In this document: one piece after another, positions 44,784 through 53,579 of the stretch
Layout of the letters: each line of letters begins with the position of its first letter
Position numbering within the stretch: the first letter of the stretch is position 1
NCBI RefSeq assembly: GCF_031085175.1
Contig: NZ_JAVHUY010000014.1
Location: forward strand, 62,001 to 126,000
DNA length: 64,000 bases
Reading direction: 5' to 3'
Origin: Phytohabitans maris
Lineage (GTDB): Bacteria; Actinomycetota; Actinomycetes; Mycobacteriales; Micromonosporaceae
The notes under the pieces: generated by a model
Told to the model about the DNA's origin: nothing
The model's database searches: none
What the model saw: only the letters and a program-made list of their open reading frames with translations
Translations under genes and position numbers: made by a program

Positions 44784-46144
44784 CAGGCGTGCTCCAGGAC
44801 GCGGTCGGGTGCGGCCGGCAGGCCGGCGCGCGCGTAGCGGACGAGCAGCCGCACCTCGATGATCGCGAGCGCGGCGTAGACGAGGGTGAAGGCGGTGAAC
44901 GAGGTGAGGACCTCGGTGAGTGAGACGCTGCGGGAGACGCCGTCGCGGGTGAGCATCTCGCCGAAGACGAGCCAGGGTTGGCGGCCCATCTCGGTGAAGA
45001 TCCAGCCGAAGATGTTGGCGGCGAGGGGTAGCAGCGGCAGGGCGAGGCTGGCGCGGGCGAGCCATCTGGAGGTGGGGGTGCGGCCGCGGCGCTGGGACCA
45101 GAGGGCGACGAGCGCGACGAGGGCGGCGAGCATGCCGAGGCCGATCATCAGGCGGAAGCTCCAGTAGGTGACCGGGATGACCGGGTTGTAGGTGCCGGGG
45201 CCGAACTGGGCGGCGTACTGGGCCTGCAGGTCGTCGATCCCCTCGACGCGGCCGTGGGTGTCGCCGGTGCCGAGCCAGGACAGCAGGTAGGGGATCTTGA
45301 TGGCGAAGACCTCCTGGCCGCCGTCGAGGGTGCCGATGGTCAGGACGGAGAACGCGGCGGGCTGTTCGGTCTGGTAGAGGGCTTCGGCGGCGGCCATCTT
45401 CATCGGCTGTACCTCGGTCATGATCTTGCCTTGGGTGTCGCCGGTGACGGCGACGGCGGCCGCGGCGGCGAGGGTGACCCAGGCGCCGAGGCGCAGCGCG
45501 GGGCGGAAGGTCTCGGTGCCGTGCTTGACCAGGTGCCAGAGGGCGACGGCGGTCATCAGGGCGCCGGCGACCAGGAAGCAGCCGGCGAGGGTGTGCGGGA
45601 ACGTGACGAGCGTGACCTTGTTGGTGAGCACGGCGCCGAAGTCGGTGAGGCGGGCGCGGCCGGCGGCGTCGACCTGGTAGCCGACCGGGTTCTGCATCCA
45701 GGAGTTGGCGGCGAGGATGAAGTAGGCGCTGGCGGTGGAGCCGGCGGCGGCGATCCAGATGCAGGCGAGGTGGAGGCGGCGCGGGAGGCGTTCCCAGCCG
45801 AAGATCCACAGGCCGAGGAAGGTGGATTCGAGGAAGAAGGCGAAGAGGGCTTCGATGGCGAGGGGTACGCCGAAGACGTCGCCGACGAAGCGGGAGTAGT
45901 CGCTCCAGTTCATCCCGAACTGGAACTCCTGCACGATGCCGGTGACCACGCCCATGGCGAAGTTGACCAGGAAGAGTTTGCCGTAGAACCTGGTCAGGCG
46001 CAGGTAGCGTTCGTCGCCGGTGCGTACCCAGATGGTCTGGAGCACCGCGACGAGCACGGACAGGCCGATCGTGAGGGGGACGAACAGGAAGTGGTAGACG
46101 GTGGTGACACCGAACTGCCAGCGGGCGACGTCGAGCGCGTCCAT
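44783..46144 (-). CDS. cydA: cytochrome bd oxidase subunit I
   Basis: 453 aa. Haem ligands are expected at H18 (Y-H-F-L-F) and in later conserved segments: F-Q-F-G-M-N-W near 74-80, E-A-L-F-A-F-F-L-E-S near 98-107, and H-T-L-A-G near 184-188. The Q-loop region K-M-A-A-A-E-A near 248-254 is present. A ribosome site GGAGG lies just before the ATG. A palindromic operator-like site stands 17 bp upstream of the start, so expression is probably controlled there. Confidence 0.96.
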   Translation of the reverse strand: MDALDVARWQFGVTTVYHFLFVPLTIGLSVLVAVLQTIWVRTGDERYLRLTRFYGKLFLVNFAMGVVTGIVQEFQFGMNWSDYSRFVGDVFGVPLAIEALFAFFLESTFLGLWIFGWERLPRRLHLACIWIAAAGSTASAYFILAANSWMQNPVGYQVDAAGRARLTDFGAVLTNKVTLVTFPHTLAGCFLVAGALMTAVALWHLVKHGTETFRPALRLGAWVTLAAAAAVAVTGDTQGKIMTEVQPMKMAAAEALYQTEQPAAFSVLTIGTLDGGQEVFAIKIPYLLSWLGTGDTHGRVEGIDDLQAQYAAQFGPGTYNPVIPVTYWSFRLMIGLGMLAALVALVALWSQRRGRTPTSRWLARASLALPLLPLAANIFGWIFTEMGRQPWLVFGEMLTRDGVSRSVSLTEVLTSFTAFTLVYAALAIIEVRLLVRYARAGLPAAPDRVLEHA

Positions 46145-46160
46145 GCGAGACCTCCATCAT

Positions 46161-46177
46161 TACTACGTCCCGTAGTA
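46161..46177. promoter_or_regulatory. BlaI/CopY-like palindrome upstream of cydAB
   Basis: TACTACG-TCC-CGTAGTA is a perfect 7-3-7 inverted repeat, followed by a further CGTAGT half-site at 46181-46186. TAC(T)AC...GTAGTA is the general form of BlaI/MecI/CopY operators. It sits 17 bp from the cydA start, suitable for repression; no such regulator gene is in the window. Confidence 0.5.
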
Positions 46178-46219
46178 GATCGTAGTTCGTGGTGGCCCTT
46201 CCTCCTGGGGGTCGCCCGA

Positions 46220-46885
46220 GTGGCGCTCGTCCCATTCACCCGGCTGCGCGTGTCGGGCCAGGTGCCGGCCGGCCCGGTCATCCTGGCCGCCAACCACGTC
46301 AGCCCGATCGACCCGGCCGTGCTGATGGCCGCCTGCCGGGCGCGGGGCGTCGTGCCGACGTTCCTGGCGGACACGGCGGTGTTCCGGATGCGCACGATCG
46401 GCTGGATCATGCGGCGGGCCGGGCACGTCCCGGTGGCCCGCGGCACCGCGACGGTCACCGCGGCCCTGGCGCACGCGGCCGCCGCGGTCGAGGCCGGCGC
46501 CGTCGTGCTGGTCTACCCGGAGGGGCGCATCGGCCTGGACCCCGGCCTCTGGCCGGAGAAAGGCAAGACCGGCACCGCGCGGCTCGCGTCCATGACCGGC
46601 GCCGCCGTGGTCCCGGTCGCCCAGTGGGGTACGCACGAGGTGGTCCCCTACTCGGCACCCAGTGGAGCCGCCCGTGGCCTGCTGCGGGCGCTGCTGCGCC
46701 GCCCGGCGGTCCACGTCCGCTTCGGCGCCCCGATCCGCGTCACCGGCACCCCGCGGCAGGCCACCGAGCAGATCATGTCCGCGATCACGGAAACCCTGGC
46801 GCCGCTGCGCGAGGACGAACCCGACCGTCCCCGGCACACCGACCCCACCCGCCCGATCTCCACGGCCCGCTCCCCGCGCCGTTGA
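46220..46885 (+). CDS. 1-acyl-sn-glycerol-3-phosphate acyltransferase-like protein, N-terminus uncertain
   Basis: 221 aa if started at GTG 46220. PlsC motifs: A-A-N-H-V-S-P-I-D-P near 23-32 (HxxxxD), Y-P-E-G-R-I-G near 97-103 (EG(R/T)) and P-V-A-Q-W-G near 126-131. It would esterify lysophosphatidate in phospholipid synthesis. The reading frame and likely homology extend upstream (S-S-W-W-P-F-L-L-G-V-A-R), but no ATG, GTG or TTG exists in that stretch down to the cydA operator. Either the start lies at 46220 or the N-terminus has been lost. Confidence 0.8.
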   Translation: MALVPFTRLRVSGQVPAGPVILAANHVSPIDPAVLMAACRARGVVPTFLADTAVFRMRTIGWIMRRAGHVPVARGTATVTAALAHAAAAVEAGAVVLVYPEGRIGLDPGLWPEKGKTGTARLASMTGAAVVPVAQWGTHEVVPYSAPSGAARGLLRALLRRPAVHVRFGAPIRVTGTPRQATEQIMSAITETLAPLREDEPDRPRHTDPTRPISTARSPRR

Positions 46886-46953
46886 TCAGGGAGTTGATGG
46901 GCGGGTCGGACGGCGGGTCACGCCACGACGTCCCTGATCGACAGCGAGCGGGG

Positions 46954-47478
46954 CTAGCCGCGCTGGCGCAGGTAGGCCAGCACCGCCTCGCGGGTGGTGC
47001 GGACGCCGAGCAGGTCGCGGGCCTGGGCGATCCTGCGGTTGGCGGTGCGCAGGGAAAGGAACTCGGCCGCGGCGGCGGCGGCGATCGTCTCACCGTTCGC
47101 CAGGCGCTCCAGCAGGGCCCGCTGCTCCGGCACGAGCTGGCCGACCAGGTCGTCGCCGTCCGGCTCGGGCTCGGCGTCCGGGTCGGCGTAGACCGGGCCG
47201 AGCCGCCCCAGGTCGGCCACCAGGGCCCGGCCCAGCTCCCCCGCCGGGTCGGTGATCGCCACGATCCCGGTGCCCCGGGCGGCGGCCAGCACGGCCAGGT
47301 GCGCGGTCTCGGTGTCCGGTACGCGCCCGAACAGCACCAGCCGCGCCTCGGCCATGTCCCACGCCGCCTCGGCCAGCGCGAAGCCCTCCCGGGTGTGCCA
47401 GCCGGAGCGGGCCAGGCGGCGCAGCACGCTGGTCGCGTCCGCCGAGGTCGGCACCACGTACCGCGGGGTGTCGCTCAT
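46954..47478 (-). CDS. LuxR-type HTH protein (short)
   Basis: 174 aa from ATG 47478; the longer in-frame extension is family C repeat. The N-terminal ~105 residues resemble a receiver or effector domain without the phospho-acceptor Asp pattern. The C-terminal ~55 residues form a LuxR-like HTH (E-F-L-S-L-R-T-A-N-R-R-I-A-Q-A). It is cotranscribed with the large AAA/LuxR gene upstream, linked by repeat copy C3. Confidence 0.75.
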   Translation of the reverse strand: MSDTPRYVVPTSADATSVLRRLARSGWHTREGFALAEAAWDMAEARLVLFGRVPDTETAHLAVLAAARGTGIVAITDPAGELGRALVADLGRLGPVYADPDAEPEPDGDDLVGQLVPEQRALLERLANGETIAAAAAAEFLSLRTANRRIAQARDLLGVRTTREAVLAYLRQRG

Positions 47479-47549
47479 GCCCGTCCTCGCTTCGCCGCGG
47501 GCGGGCATGAGGCTCCGGGCGCGCTGTGCCGGATGATTCGCCCGCTCAT
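47476..47549 (-). repeat. 74-bp family C repeat between the two LuxR genes
   Basis: On the minus strand it begins ATGAGCGGGCG, whose TGA ends the large LuxR gene, and finishes GCGAAGCGAGGACGGGCATG, whose ATG starts the small one. Same length as copies at 20911 and 53580. Confidence 0.85.
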
Positions 47550-49987
47550 GTCAGCTGGCCCAGCCGGGCGGCCGCCTCGGTGCGGGTGCGCGCCCCCAGC
47601 TTGCGCATGCCCGAGCGGATGTGGGTCTCCACGGTCTCGCCGGAGATGCCGAGCTGCCCGGCGATGCGGCGGGTCGGTTCGCCGGCGGCGACCAGGCGCA
47701 GCACGTCCCGTTCCCGGTCGGTGAGGTCGGTGCCGGCGCGGGGGCCGCGCTGGTCGCGGCGGACCGCGTGGCGGCGCAGCGCCCGCCGGGCCCGGCCGAG
47801 CAGCACGACGAGGCCGGCCTGCTCGGCGAGGCGTTCGGCGGCCAGCAGCGGCGGCACGGCCAGCGCCGGGTCGGTCTCGTGCAGGCCCTGGGCGAGCAGG
47901 CAGCGGACCTCCTCCCGCACGGCCAGGTCGTGCCAGGCGGCCGCGGCCCGGTCGAAGCCGCCGGCGGCGGTCCACGCCGCCAGGGTGGCGGCGACCGCGG
48001 CGGCCCGGTCGACGGCGGCCTTGCCCGGCGGCGGGGCGAGCCCCAGGTCGGCGCAGGCCCACCGGGCGGTGATCTCGTGCAGCCCGGCCACGAGCGCGCC
48101 GGCCCGGCCCAGGTCGGCGTGGGCCGGGCGCAGCGCCAGGTCGGGCTGCCCGTCCAGCCAGGCCGCCTCGCGGCCGACCCAGTCGAGCAGGACGCTGGGC
48201 GCGGAGACGCCGGCCAGCCGGGAACGGGCCGGGGCGAGCAGCCCGCCGTCGGCCTCCACGAGGCTGGCGGCCGCCGTCGCGTACCCGCAGGCCAGGGCCG
48301 GCAGGGTGCGGTCGGTGAGGTCGCCGGCGCGGCGGACCACGTCGTCGGTCGCGGCGCCGCGCAGCGCCACGCACCACAGCTCGGCGGCGAGGAACCGGGT
48401 CTGCCAGCTGTAGGCGAGGTCGGCGGCGCAGGCCTGGGCGGCGCTGCCCGCCGCCTGCGCGGCCTCGGTGAGGCGGCCGTCGGCGGCGAGGGTCTCCACC
48501 AGCAGCCAGGCGCTCCACCTGGCGGCGAGCAGGTCACCGGCGGCGCCCGCGGCGGCGGTCGCCGAGGCCAGGCCGTACTCCCAGCCGTCGGCGCGGGCGT
48601 GGGCCCGGACGGCGGCGAGGGCGGCGCGCAGGCCGGCGTGCGCGGGCGGGTCGCCGTGCCGGTCGGCGATCCGGGCGGCCGCGGCGGTCGCCTCGGCCGG
48701 GTCTTCGGCGAGGCGGGCCAGCAGCAGGATCCGGTCGCGGGCGGCGACGACGTCGCGGGCCGCGCCGTCCGGGACCGGGGCGGCGGCGGCCCGGGCGGCG
48801 GCCACGTCACCGACCTGCAGCAGCGCCTCGGCGCGCAGCACGGCCGCGTCGACGCCGAGCGGCGGCCCGCCGGTCAGCGCCTTCACCGCCGCGCGGGGCC
48901 GTCCACAGGCGAGGGCGGCGGAGGCGGCGGCCACCCGCACCTGCGGGTCGGGGTCGACGCCGGGCAGGTCGCAGGCGAGCAGCAGCAGCTCGGCACGCTC
49001 GCCGGCGGTGGTCATCCGGCCGGCCGCGGCGACGGCCACCTGGTACGCGGCCGGCCCGTCCCCGGCCGCCGCGAGGTGCCGGGCGGCCTCCCGGGGCGGT
49101 ACCAGGCCGGCCAGCCGCCGGTGCAGCGCCTGCCGCCCCGGCGGGTCGAGCAGCCCCGCGGCCACCTCGGCCAGGTAGGCGGAGACCGGGGCGAGCTCCT
49201 CGTCCACGGCGGTGACCAGGCCGGCCTCGAGCAGCTCCTCGACGCCGGCGCCGAGCACCGCGGCGGTGGCCGGGCGGCCGAGCAGCCCCAGCGCCGCCAT
49301 CGCGGTGCGGGCCGGGCGGGTCAGGTCGGCCAGGGCGGCGGCCACCGCGTACTCCACCTGGGCGGCGTCCTCGGCCACGTCGGCGGTACCCCGGGAAGCG
49401 GCGTGGCGGGCGAGGGTCTCGACCGCGAGGGGCACCCCACCGGCGCGGGCGACGACGGCCGTGACCGCCGCCGGGTCCAGGCCTGGCGCGACCCGGCGGG
49501 CCAGGTCGGCGGCGTCCCGGGCGGGCAGCGGCGGCACCGCCAGCCAGCCGGCCGCGGCCGCCCGCAGCGCCGCCACGGTGGCCGGCGGGAGCCGGTGCGG
49601 GGTGCGCAGCGCGACCGCGACGCGGCAGTGCGCGGCGATCGCCGGCAGGGCCGATAGGGTGGCCGGGTCGGCCCACTGCAGGTCGTCGAGGAGCAGCAGC
49701 CCGCCCCGCACCCGGGAGCGGACCGCCTCGGCGAGCAGCGCCGGGTCGGCGGCCGGCAGCCGCACCCGCACCGCGCGGGCCAGGGCGAACGCCGGCACGG
49801 CCTGGAGCATCGCCAGCCCGCCACCGGCCAGGACCGGGCCGCGGAAGGCGGCGCCGAGCTGGGCGAGCACCGTGGAGCGTCCGCTGCCCGGCCCGCCGGC
49901 GACGACGACCAGCGCGGGCGCGGCCAGCAGCGCGGTCGCCTCCTCGACGAGGGCGCCGGGCGCCGTGGCGGCGGGCGCGTGACGCAA
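47546..49987 (-). CDS. large AAA-ATPase/LuxR transcriptional regulator (MalT/IniR-like)
   Basis: 813 aa from TTG 49987 with GGGAGG 6 nt upstream. The STAND-type ATPase domain has a P-loop G-G-P-G-S-G-R-S-T near 31-39, with Arg in place of the usual Lys, and Walker B L-L-L-L-D-D-L-Q-W near 97-105. A long TPR-like helical region covers ~300-740. The C-terminal LuxR HTH lies at ~750-808 (L-T-D-R-E-R-D-V-L-R-L-V-A-A-G). Such proteins switch on when a ligand binds. It is divergent from the dynamin operon, the place IniR holds relative to iniBAC in mycobacteria. Confidence 0.88.
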   Translation of the reverse strand: MRHAPAATAPGALVEEATALLAAPALVVVAGGPGSGRSTVLAQLGAAFRGPVLAGGGLAMLQAVPAFALARAVRVRLPAADPALLAEAVRSRVRGGLLLLDDLQWADPATLSALPAIAAHCRVAVALRTPHRLPPATVAALRAAAAGWLAVPPLPARDAADLARRVAPGLDPAAVTAVVARAGGVPLAVETLARHAASRGTADVAEDAAQVEYAVAAALADLTRPARTAMAALGLLGRPATAAVLGAGVEELLEAGLVTAVDEELAPVSAYLAEVAAGLLDPPGRQALHRRLAGLVPPREAARHLAAAGDGPAAYQVAVAAAGRMTTAGERAELLLLACDLPGVDPDPQVRVAAASAALACGRPRAAVKALTGGPPLGVDAAVLRAEALLQVGDVAAARAAAAPVPDGAARDVVAARDRILLLARLAEDPAEATAAAARIADRHGDPPAHAGLRAALAAVRAHARADGWEYGLASATAAAGAAGDLLAARWSAWLLVETLAADGRLTEAAQAAGSAAQACAADLAYSWQTRFLAAELWCVALRGAATDDVVRRAGDLTDRTLPALACGYATAAASLVEADGGLLAPARSRLAGVSAPSVLLDWVGREAAWLDGQPDLALRPAHADLGRAGALVAGLHEITARWACADLGLAPPPGKAAVDRAAAVAATLAAWTAAGGFDRAAAAWHDLAVREEVRCLLAQGLHETDPALAVPPLLAAERLAEQAGLVVLLGRARRALRRHAVRRDQRGPRAGTDLTDRERDVLRLVAAGEPTRRIAGQLGISGETVETHIRSGMRKLGARTRTEAAARLGQLT

Positions 49988-50081
49988 CTGGAGCCTCCCG
50001 CGTCAGACCGTGGCACGAACATGGGATCCTGCGCCGGCAGGATATTCATAGTGTGGATCCGGCAGGAGGGACACCGACACG

Positions 50082-50138
50082 ATGAGCGAGCACGACCGCT
50101 GGAACCACGCCATTGTCGCCGACCGTACCGCCGGCTGA
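50082..50138 (+). CDS. 18-codon leader ORF before the dynamin genes
   Basis: ATG with CAGGAGGG 11 nt upstream, encoding M-S-E-H-D-R-W-N-H-A-I-V-A-D-R-T-A-G and stopping at TGA. It is in the same frame as the following GTPase gene, separated by two codons and no ribosome site of its own, so translation of the GTPase probably depends on it. It could equally be the old N-terminus cut off by the TGA. Confidence 0.5.
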   Translation: MSEHDRWNHAIVADRTAG

Positions 50139-50144
50139 CGAGTC

Positions 50145-51647
50145 ATGGGACCAGGTCCGCTCAGTGCCCGGGTGGCAGCGCTGTGTGACGACGTCGGCCC
50201 GCGGGTGGGTCCCGCGGCCCAGACGCAGGTACTCGGCGTGCGCAGACGGCTCGACGAACCCCTCCGGGTGGCCATCGCCGGACGACTGAAAGCCGGAAAG
50301 TCGACACTTGTGAACGCGCTCATCGGCCGAAGGGTCGCCCCCACCGAAGTCGGCGAATGCACCCGAATCGTGACCCAGTTCCGGTACGGGACCGCGGACC
50401 GGGTCGACGTGGTCCGCCGCGACGGCTCCCGCTCCAGCCTGCCGCTGGACGAGTCCGGGATGATCCCGCAGCGGCTCGGCGTGCCCCGCCACGACATCTC
50501 GTACGTGGACGTCACCCTCACCAGCGACCACCTGCGCGAGCTGACCGTCGTCGACACCCCGGGCCTCTCCTCCACCAACACCTCGGTGAGCGCGGGGGCA
50601 CGGCGCTTCCTGTTCAACGAGGCACCCATCGACGACGACATCGACGACGACTCGGTCGGCGCGATCTCCGGCGCCGAGGCCATCATCTACGTGTTCACCC
50701 AGTCGGTCCGCGACGACGACCTGCAGGCCCTGGAGGCGTTCCGGTCCATCTCCGCCCGGCTGGCCTCCAACCCGATCAACTCGCTGGGCCTGTTCAACAA
50801 GGTGGACAAGCTCGTCGCCGGCGTCGCCGACCCGTGGCCGGTCGCCGGGCCGCTCGCCGCCGACCAGACCAAGGTGCTGCGCCGGGTCGTCTCCGACGTC
50901 GTACCCGTGGTCGGGCTGCTCGCCGAGACCACCGAGGCCGGCCGGCTCACCGCCGCCGACTGCGAGGCCCTGCGCTCGCTGGCCCAGCTGCCGGAGACCG
51001 AGCGGCTCGTCCTGATGGCCTCGGTCGACCTGTTCACCTCCCGCGACTGCAAGGTCCCCCGCGAGCAGCGCGAACGGCTGCTGCGCCTGCTCGACCTGTA
51101 CGGGATCGGGTTCGCCATGGCCCAGCTCGCCGCCCGCCCCCAGCTGGCCTCCGGCGACCTGGTCCGGATGCTGTTCCAGGCCTCCGGTTTCCCGCGGCTG
51201 CGGCACACCCTCGACCAGGCGTTCCGGTGGCGCACCGACGCCATCAAGGCCGGGTGGGCGCTGTCCAGCCTGGAGAAGGTCGCCAGCCACACCGAACGCC
51301 CCAACGACCGCGAGCTGCTGCGCGACGCGATCGAACGGGTCCTGCAGCAGCCCGACTACCACCGGCTGCGGCTGCTGGAGGTCGCCCAGCTGGTCAGCAC
51401 CGGGTCGGTCGAGCTGCCCGAGCCGATGGAGCAGGAACTGACCCGCCTGGCCCTGTCCAACGATCCACAGTGGATCCTCAACCTGCCCACCGCCGGCACC
51501 GAGCAGCTGGTCAAGGCCGCCCTCGACGCCGCCACCCGATGGCGGGTGTACGCGGTCGCCGGGGCCAGCCCGTCCCAGTCCCGGGTCGCCCTGGTCGCGC
51601 ACCGCGGCTTCTACCTGCTCAGCCAGAAAGTCCGGGGTACGGCATGA
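50145..51647 (+). CDS. dynamin-like GTPase, first of pair (IniC-like)
   Basis: 500 aa. GTPase motifs: G1 G-R-L-K-A-G-K-S (46-53), G3 D-T-P-G near 137-140 and G4 N-K-V-D near 217-220. It has a helical C-terminal half but lacks the hydrophobic hairpin of the second GTPase, like bacterial dynamin pairs in which one partner is soluble. Pairs such as IniA/IniC and DynA/DynB act in membrane remodelling. ATG 50145 lacks a ribosome site, consistent with coupling to the leader ORF. Confidence 0.85.
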   Translation: MGPGPLSARVAALCDDVGPRVGPAAQTQVLGVRRRLDEPLRVAIAGRLKAGKSTLVNALIGRRVAPTEVGECTRIVTQFRYGTADRVDVVRRDGSRSSLPLDESGMIPQRLGVPRHDISYVDVTLTSDHLRELTVVDTPGLSSTNTSVSAGARRFLFNEAPIDDDIDDDSVGAISGAEAIIYVFTQSVRDDDLQALEAFRSISARLASNPINSLGLFNKVDKLVAGVADPWPVAGPLAADQTKVLRRVVSDVVPVVGLLAETTEAGRLTAADCEALRSLAQLPETERLVLMASVDLFTSRDCKVPREQRERLLRLLDLYGIGFAMAQLAARPQLASGDLVRMLFQASGFPRLRHTLDQAFRWRTDAIKAGWALSSLEKVASHTERPNDRELLRDAIERVLQQPDYHRLRLLEVAQLVSTGSVELPEPMEQELTRLALSNDPQWILNLPTAGTEQLVKAALDAATRWRVYAVAGASPSQSRVALVAHRGFYLLSQKVRGTA

Positions 51648-51726
51648 GCGAGCGGAGCGAGCGAATCGTCAGATACAGCGCGTTCTATGGCTCGCGGCCG
51701 CCCGCAGCGAAGCGAGGGCGGCCGTG
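51644..51726 (+). repeat. 83-bp family C repeat between the dynamin genes
   Basis: ATGAGCGAGCG gives the TGA stop of the first GTPase, and the 3' end GCGAAGCGAGGGCGGCCGTG gives the GTG start of the second. Carries an additional GAGCGAGC unit compared with 74-bp copies. Confidence 0.82.
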
Positions 51727-53577
51727 AGTTCCCCCAATCCCGACGCGCTGCAGAAGCTGCTCACCGGGGCGGTCGACACGTCCCTGGCGTTCCTGCGCAA
51801 GACCGACCCGGACGCGGCCGCCGACCTGGACGCGGTCCGCCGCCGCGACGGTGGCCGCCCCGCCATCGTCGTCGTCGGCGAGACCAAGCGCGGCAAGAGC
51901 TCCCTGGTCAACGCCCTCATCGGCGTACCCGGGCTCTCGCCGGTCGACGCGGCCGTGGCCACCGCCGCCTACCTGGAGTTCAGCCACGGCGCCGAGCACG
52001 CCGCCAAGGCGTGGCTGCCCGGCCGGGAGGATCCGGTGCCGCTGCGCCAGGCCGACCTGCGTGACTGGGCCACCCCGTTCGGGCGGCTGCCGGACGGGGC
52101 CCGCCCGCCGCGGCGGATCGAGGTCACCCACTCGGCGCCGCTGCTGCAGTACCTGTCCCTCGTGGACACCCCCGGCACCGGCGGCCTCGACCCCGTGCAC
52201 GCCGAGGTGGCCCTCGACGCGGTGGAGAAGGCGACCGCGCTGCTGTTCGTCGTCGACGCGGCCGCCCCGTTCGCCAAGCCGGAGCTGGAGTTCCTCATCG
52301 AGGCCTCCAAGCGGGTCAACTTCGTGGTGTTCGCGCTGACCAAGGTGGACGCCTACCCCGGCTGGCGCACCATCTGGGAGGACGACCGCGCGCAGCTGCA
52401 GGCGCACGCCCCGCGGTTCGGCTCGGCCCCCTGGTACCCGGTCTCGGCGCGGCTGGCCGAGCTGGCCATGACCCTGCCCCGCGAGGCCGCCCCGGAGCTG
52501 ATCAAGGAGTCGCGGATCGCCGAGCTGCAGCACGCCCTCATCGACCTGGCCGGCAAGGGTCACCTGCTCGGCCAGGCCAACGTGCTGCGCGCGGTCCGCT
52601 CCGAGTACATCCGCCTCGACCTGCAGGTCGGCGACAGGATGAAGGCCACCGACCCGGACCCGCAGGACATGGCCAGGGCCAAGGCCGACCGGGCCGCGCT
52701 GGCCGCCCGCAAGCGCACCGAGTCCCGGCAGTGGAGCCTGGCGCTCAACACCGAGACCCAGCGGGCCCGGGTCGAGGCGACCGGACGGCTGCGCAACTAC
52801 GTGACCGCGCTGCAGGAGGAGTACCTCAACAAGATCGAGAAGGCGAAGGGCGACGACATCAAGGCGCTGCCCCAGGAGGTCGACCGCGCCCTGCACGCCC
52901 TGTCCGTGCGGCTCTCGCACGACCTGGAGTTCCGCTTCCGCAAGGTCGCCGAGCGGACGCTGACCCAGGTGTTCGGGCCGCACGAGCTGCAGTACGTGCT
53001 GCGCCGCCTCAACGCCACCCTGCGCCACGCCCTGGCCACCAAGCCCCGCCGCGAGGGCGGCGGATCCGACAACGTGATGATCGCCATGTCCGCCGGTGGC
53101 ATGGCGTTCATGGCCGGCCGCGGCGCCGTCGCCGGTGCCTCCGCGCTCGGCGCCGGCGCGATCATCGGCGGCGGGCTGCTCATCCCCGTCGCCGGCCTCG
53201 GCCTGGGCCTGGCCGCCGGCGCCTTCATCCTGTACCGGCGGCGCGTGCAGAACGACCGCCAGCAGGCCCGGATCTGGCTGCGCGAGGTGCTCGGCGAGGC
53301 CCGCGCCGCCCTCTCCGACGAGATCATGCACCGCTTCACCGACCTGCAGTACGCGCTGACGCTCGCCCTCGACGACGCCATCGAACGCCGCCTGCAGCAG
53401 CTCGACGCACACATCGCCGAGATCGACAAGGCCCTGGCCGAAGACAAGGCGAGCCGCGCCCGCCGCAAGGCGGCCCTGCAGACCGAACGCGACGGGCTAC
53501 GCGCCCGGGTCAAACAGGTCGACGAGGTCCTGGCGAGGGCGCGTTCCCTCGCCCCGGCACGCCCCACCGAGGAGTAG
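51724..53577 (+). CDS. dynamin-like GTPase, second of pair (IniA-like), with membrane hairpin
   Basis: 617 aa from GTG 51724. G1 G-E-T-K-R-G-K-S (52-59), G3 D-T-P-G-T-G near 148-153 and G4 T-K-V-D near 206-209. Helical stalk regions lie around 240-440. A Gly/Ala-rich hydrophobic hairpin (~450-505) is suited to insertion in a membrane, and a C-terminal coiled coil spans ~545-610. The form matches mycobacterial IniA, a dynamin-like protein of the cell membrane. A TAG stop is followed at once by family C repeat copy 5. Confidence 0.88.
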   Translation: MSSPNPDALQKLLTGAVDTSLAFLRKTDPDAAADLDAVRRRDGGRPAIVVVGETKRGKSSLVNALIGVPGLSPVDAAVATAAYLEFSHGAEHAAKAWLPGREDPVPLRQADLRDWATPFGRLPDGARPPRRIEVTHSAPLLQYLSLVDTPGTGGLDPVHAEVALDAVEKATALLFVVDAAAPFAKPELEFLIEASKRVNFVVFALTKVDAYPGWRTIWEDDRAQLQAHAPRFGSAPWYPVSARLAELAMTLPREAAPELIKESRIAELQHALIDLAGKGHLLGQANVLRAVRSEYIRLDLQVGDRMKATDPDPQDMARAKADRAALAARKRTESRQWSLALNTETQRARVEATGRLRNYVTALQEEYLNKIEKAKGDDIKALPQEVDRALHALSVRLSHDLEFRFRKVAERTLTQVFGPHELQYVLRRLNATLRHALATKPRREGGGSDNVMIAMSAGGMAFMAGRGAVAGASALGAGAIIGGGLLIPVAGLGLGLAAGAFILYRRRVQNDRQQARIWLREVLGEARAALSDEIMHRFTDLQYALTLALDDAIERRLQQLDAHIAEIDKALAEDKASRARRKAALQTERDGLRARVKQVDEVLARARSLAPARPTEE

Positions 53578-53579
53578 GC

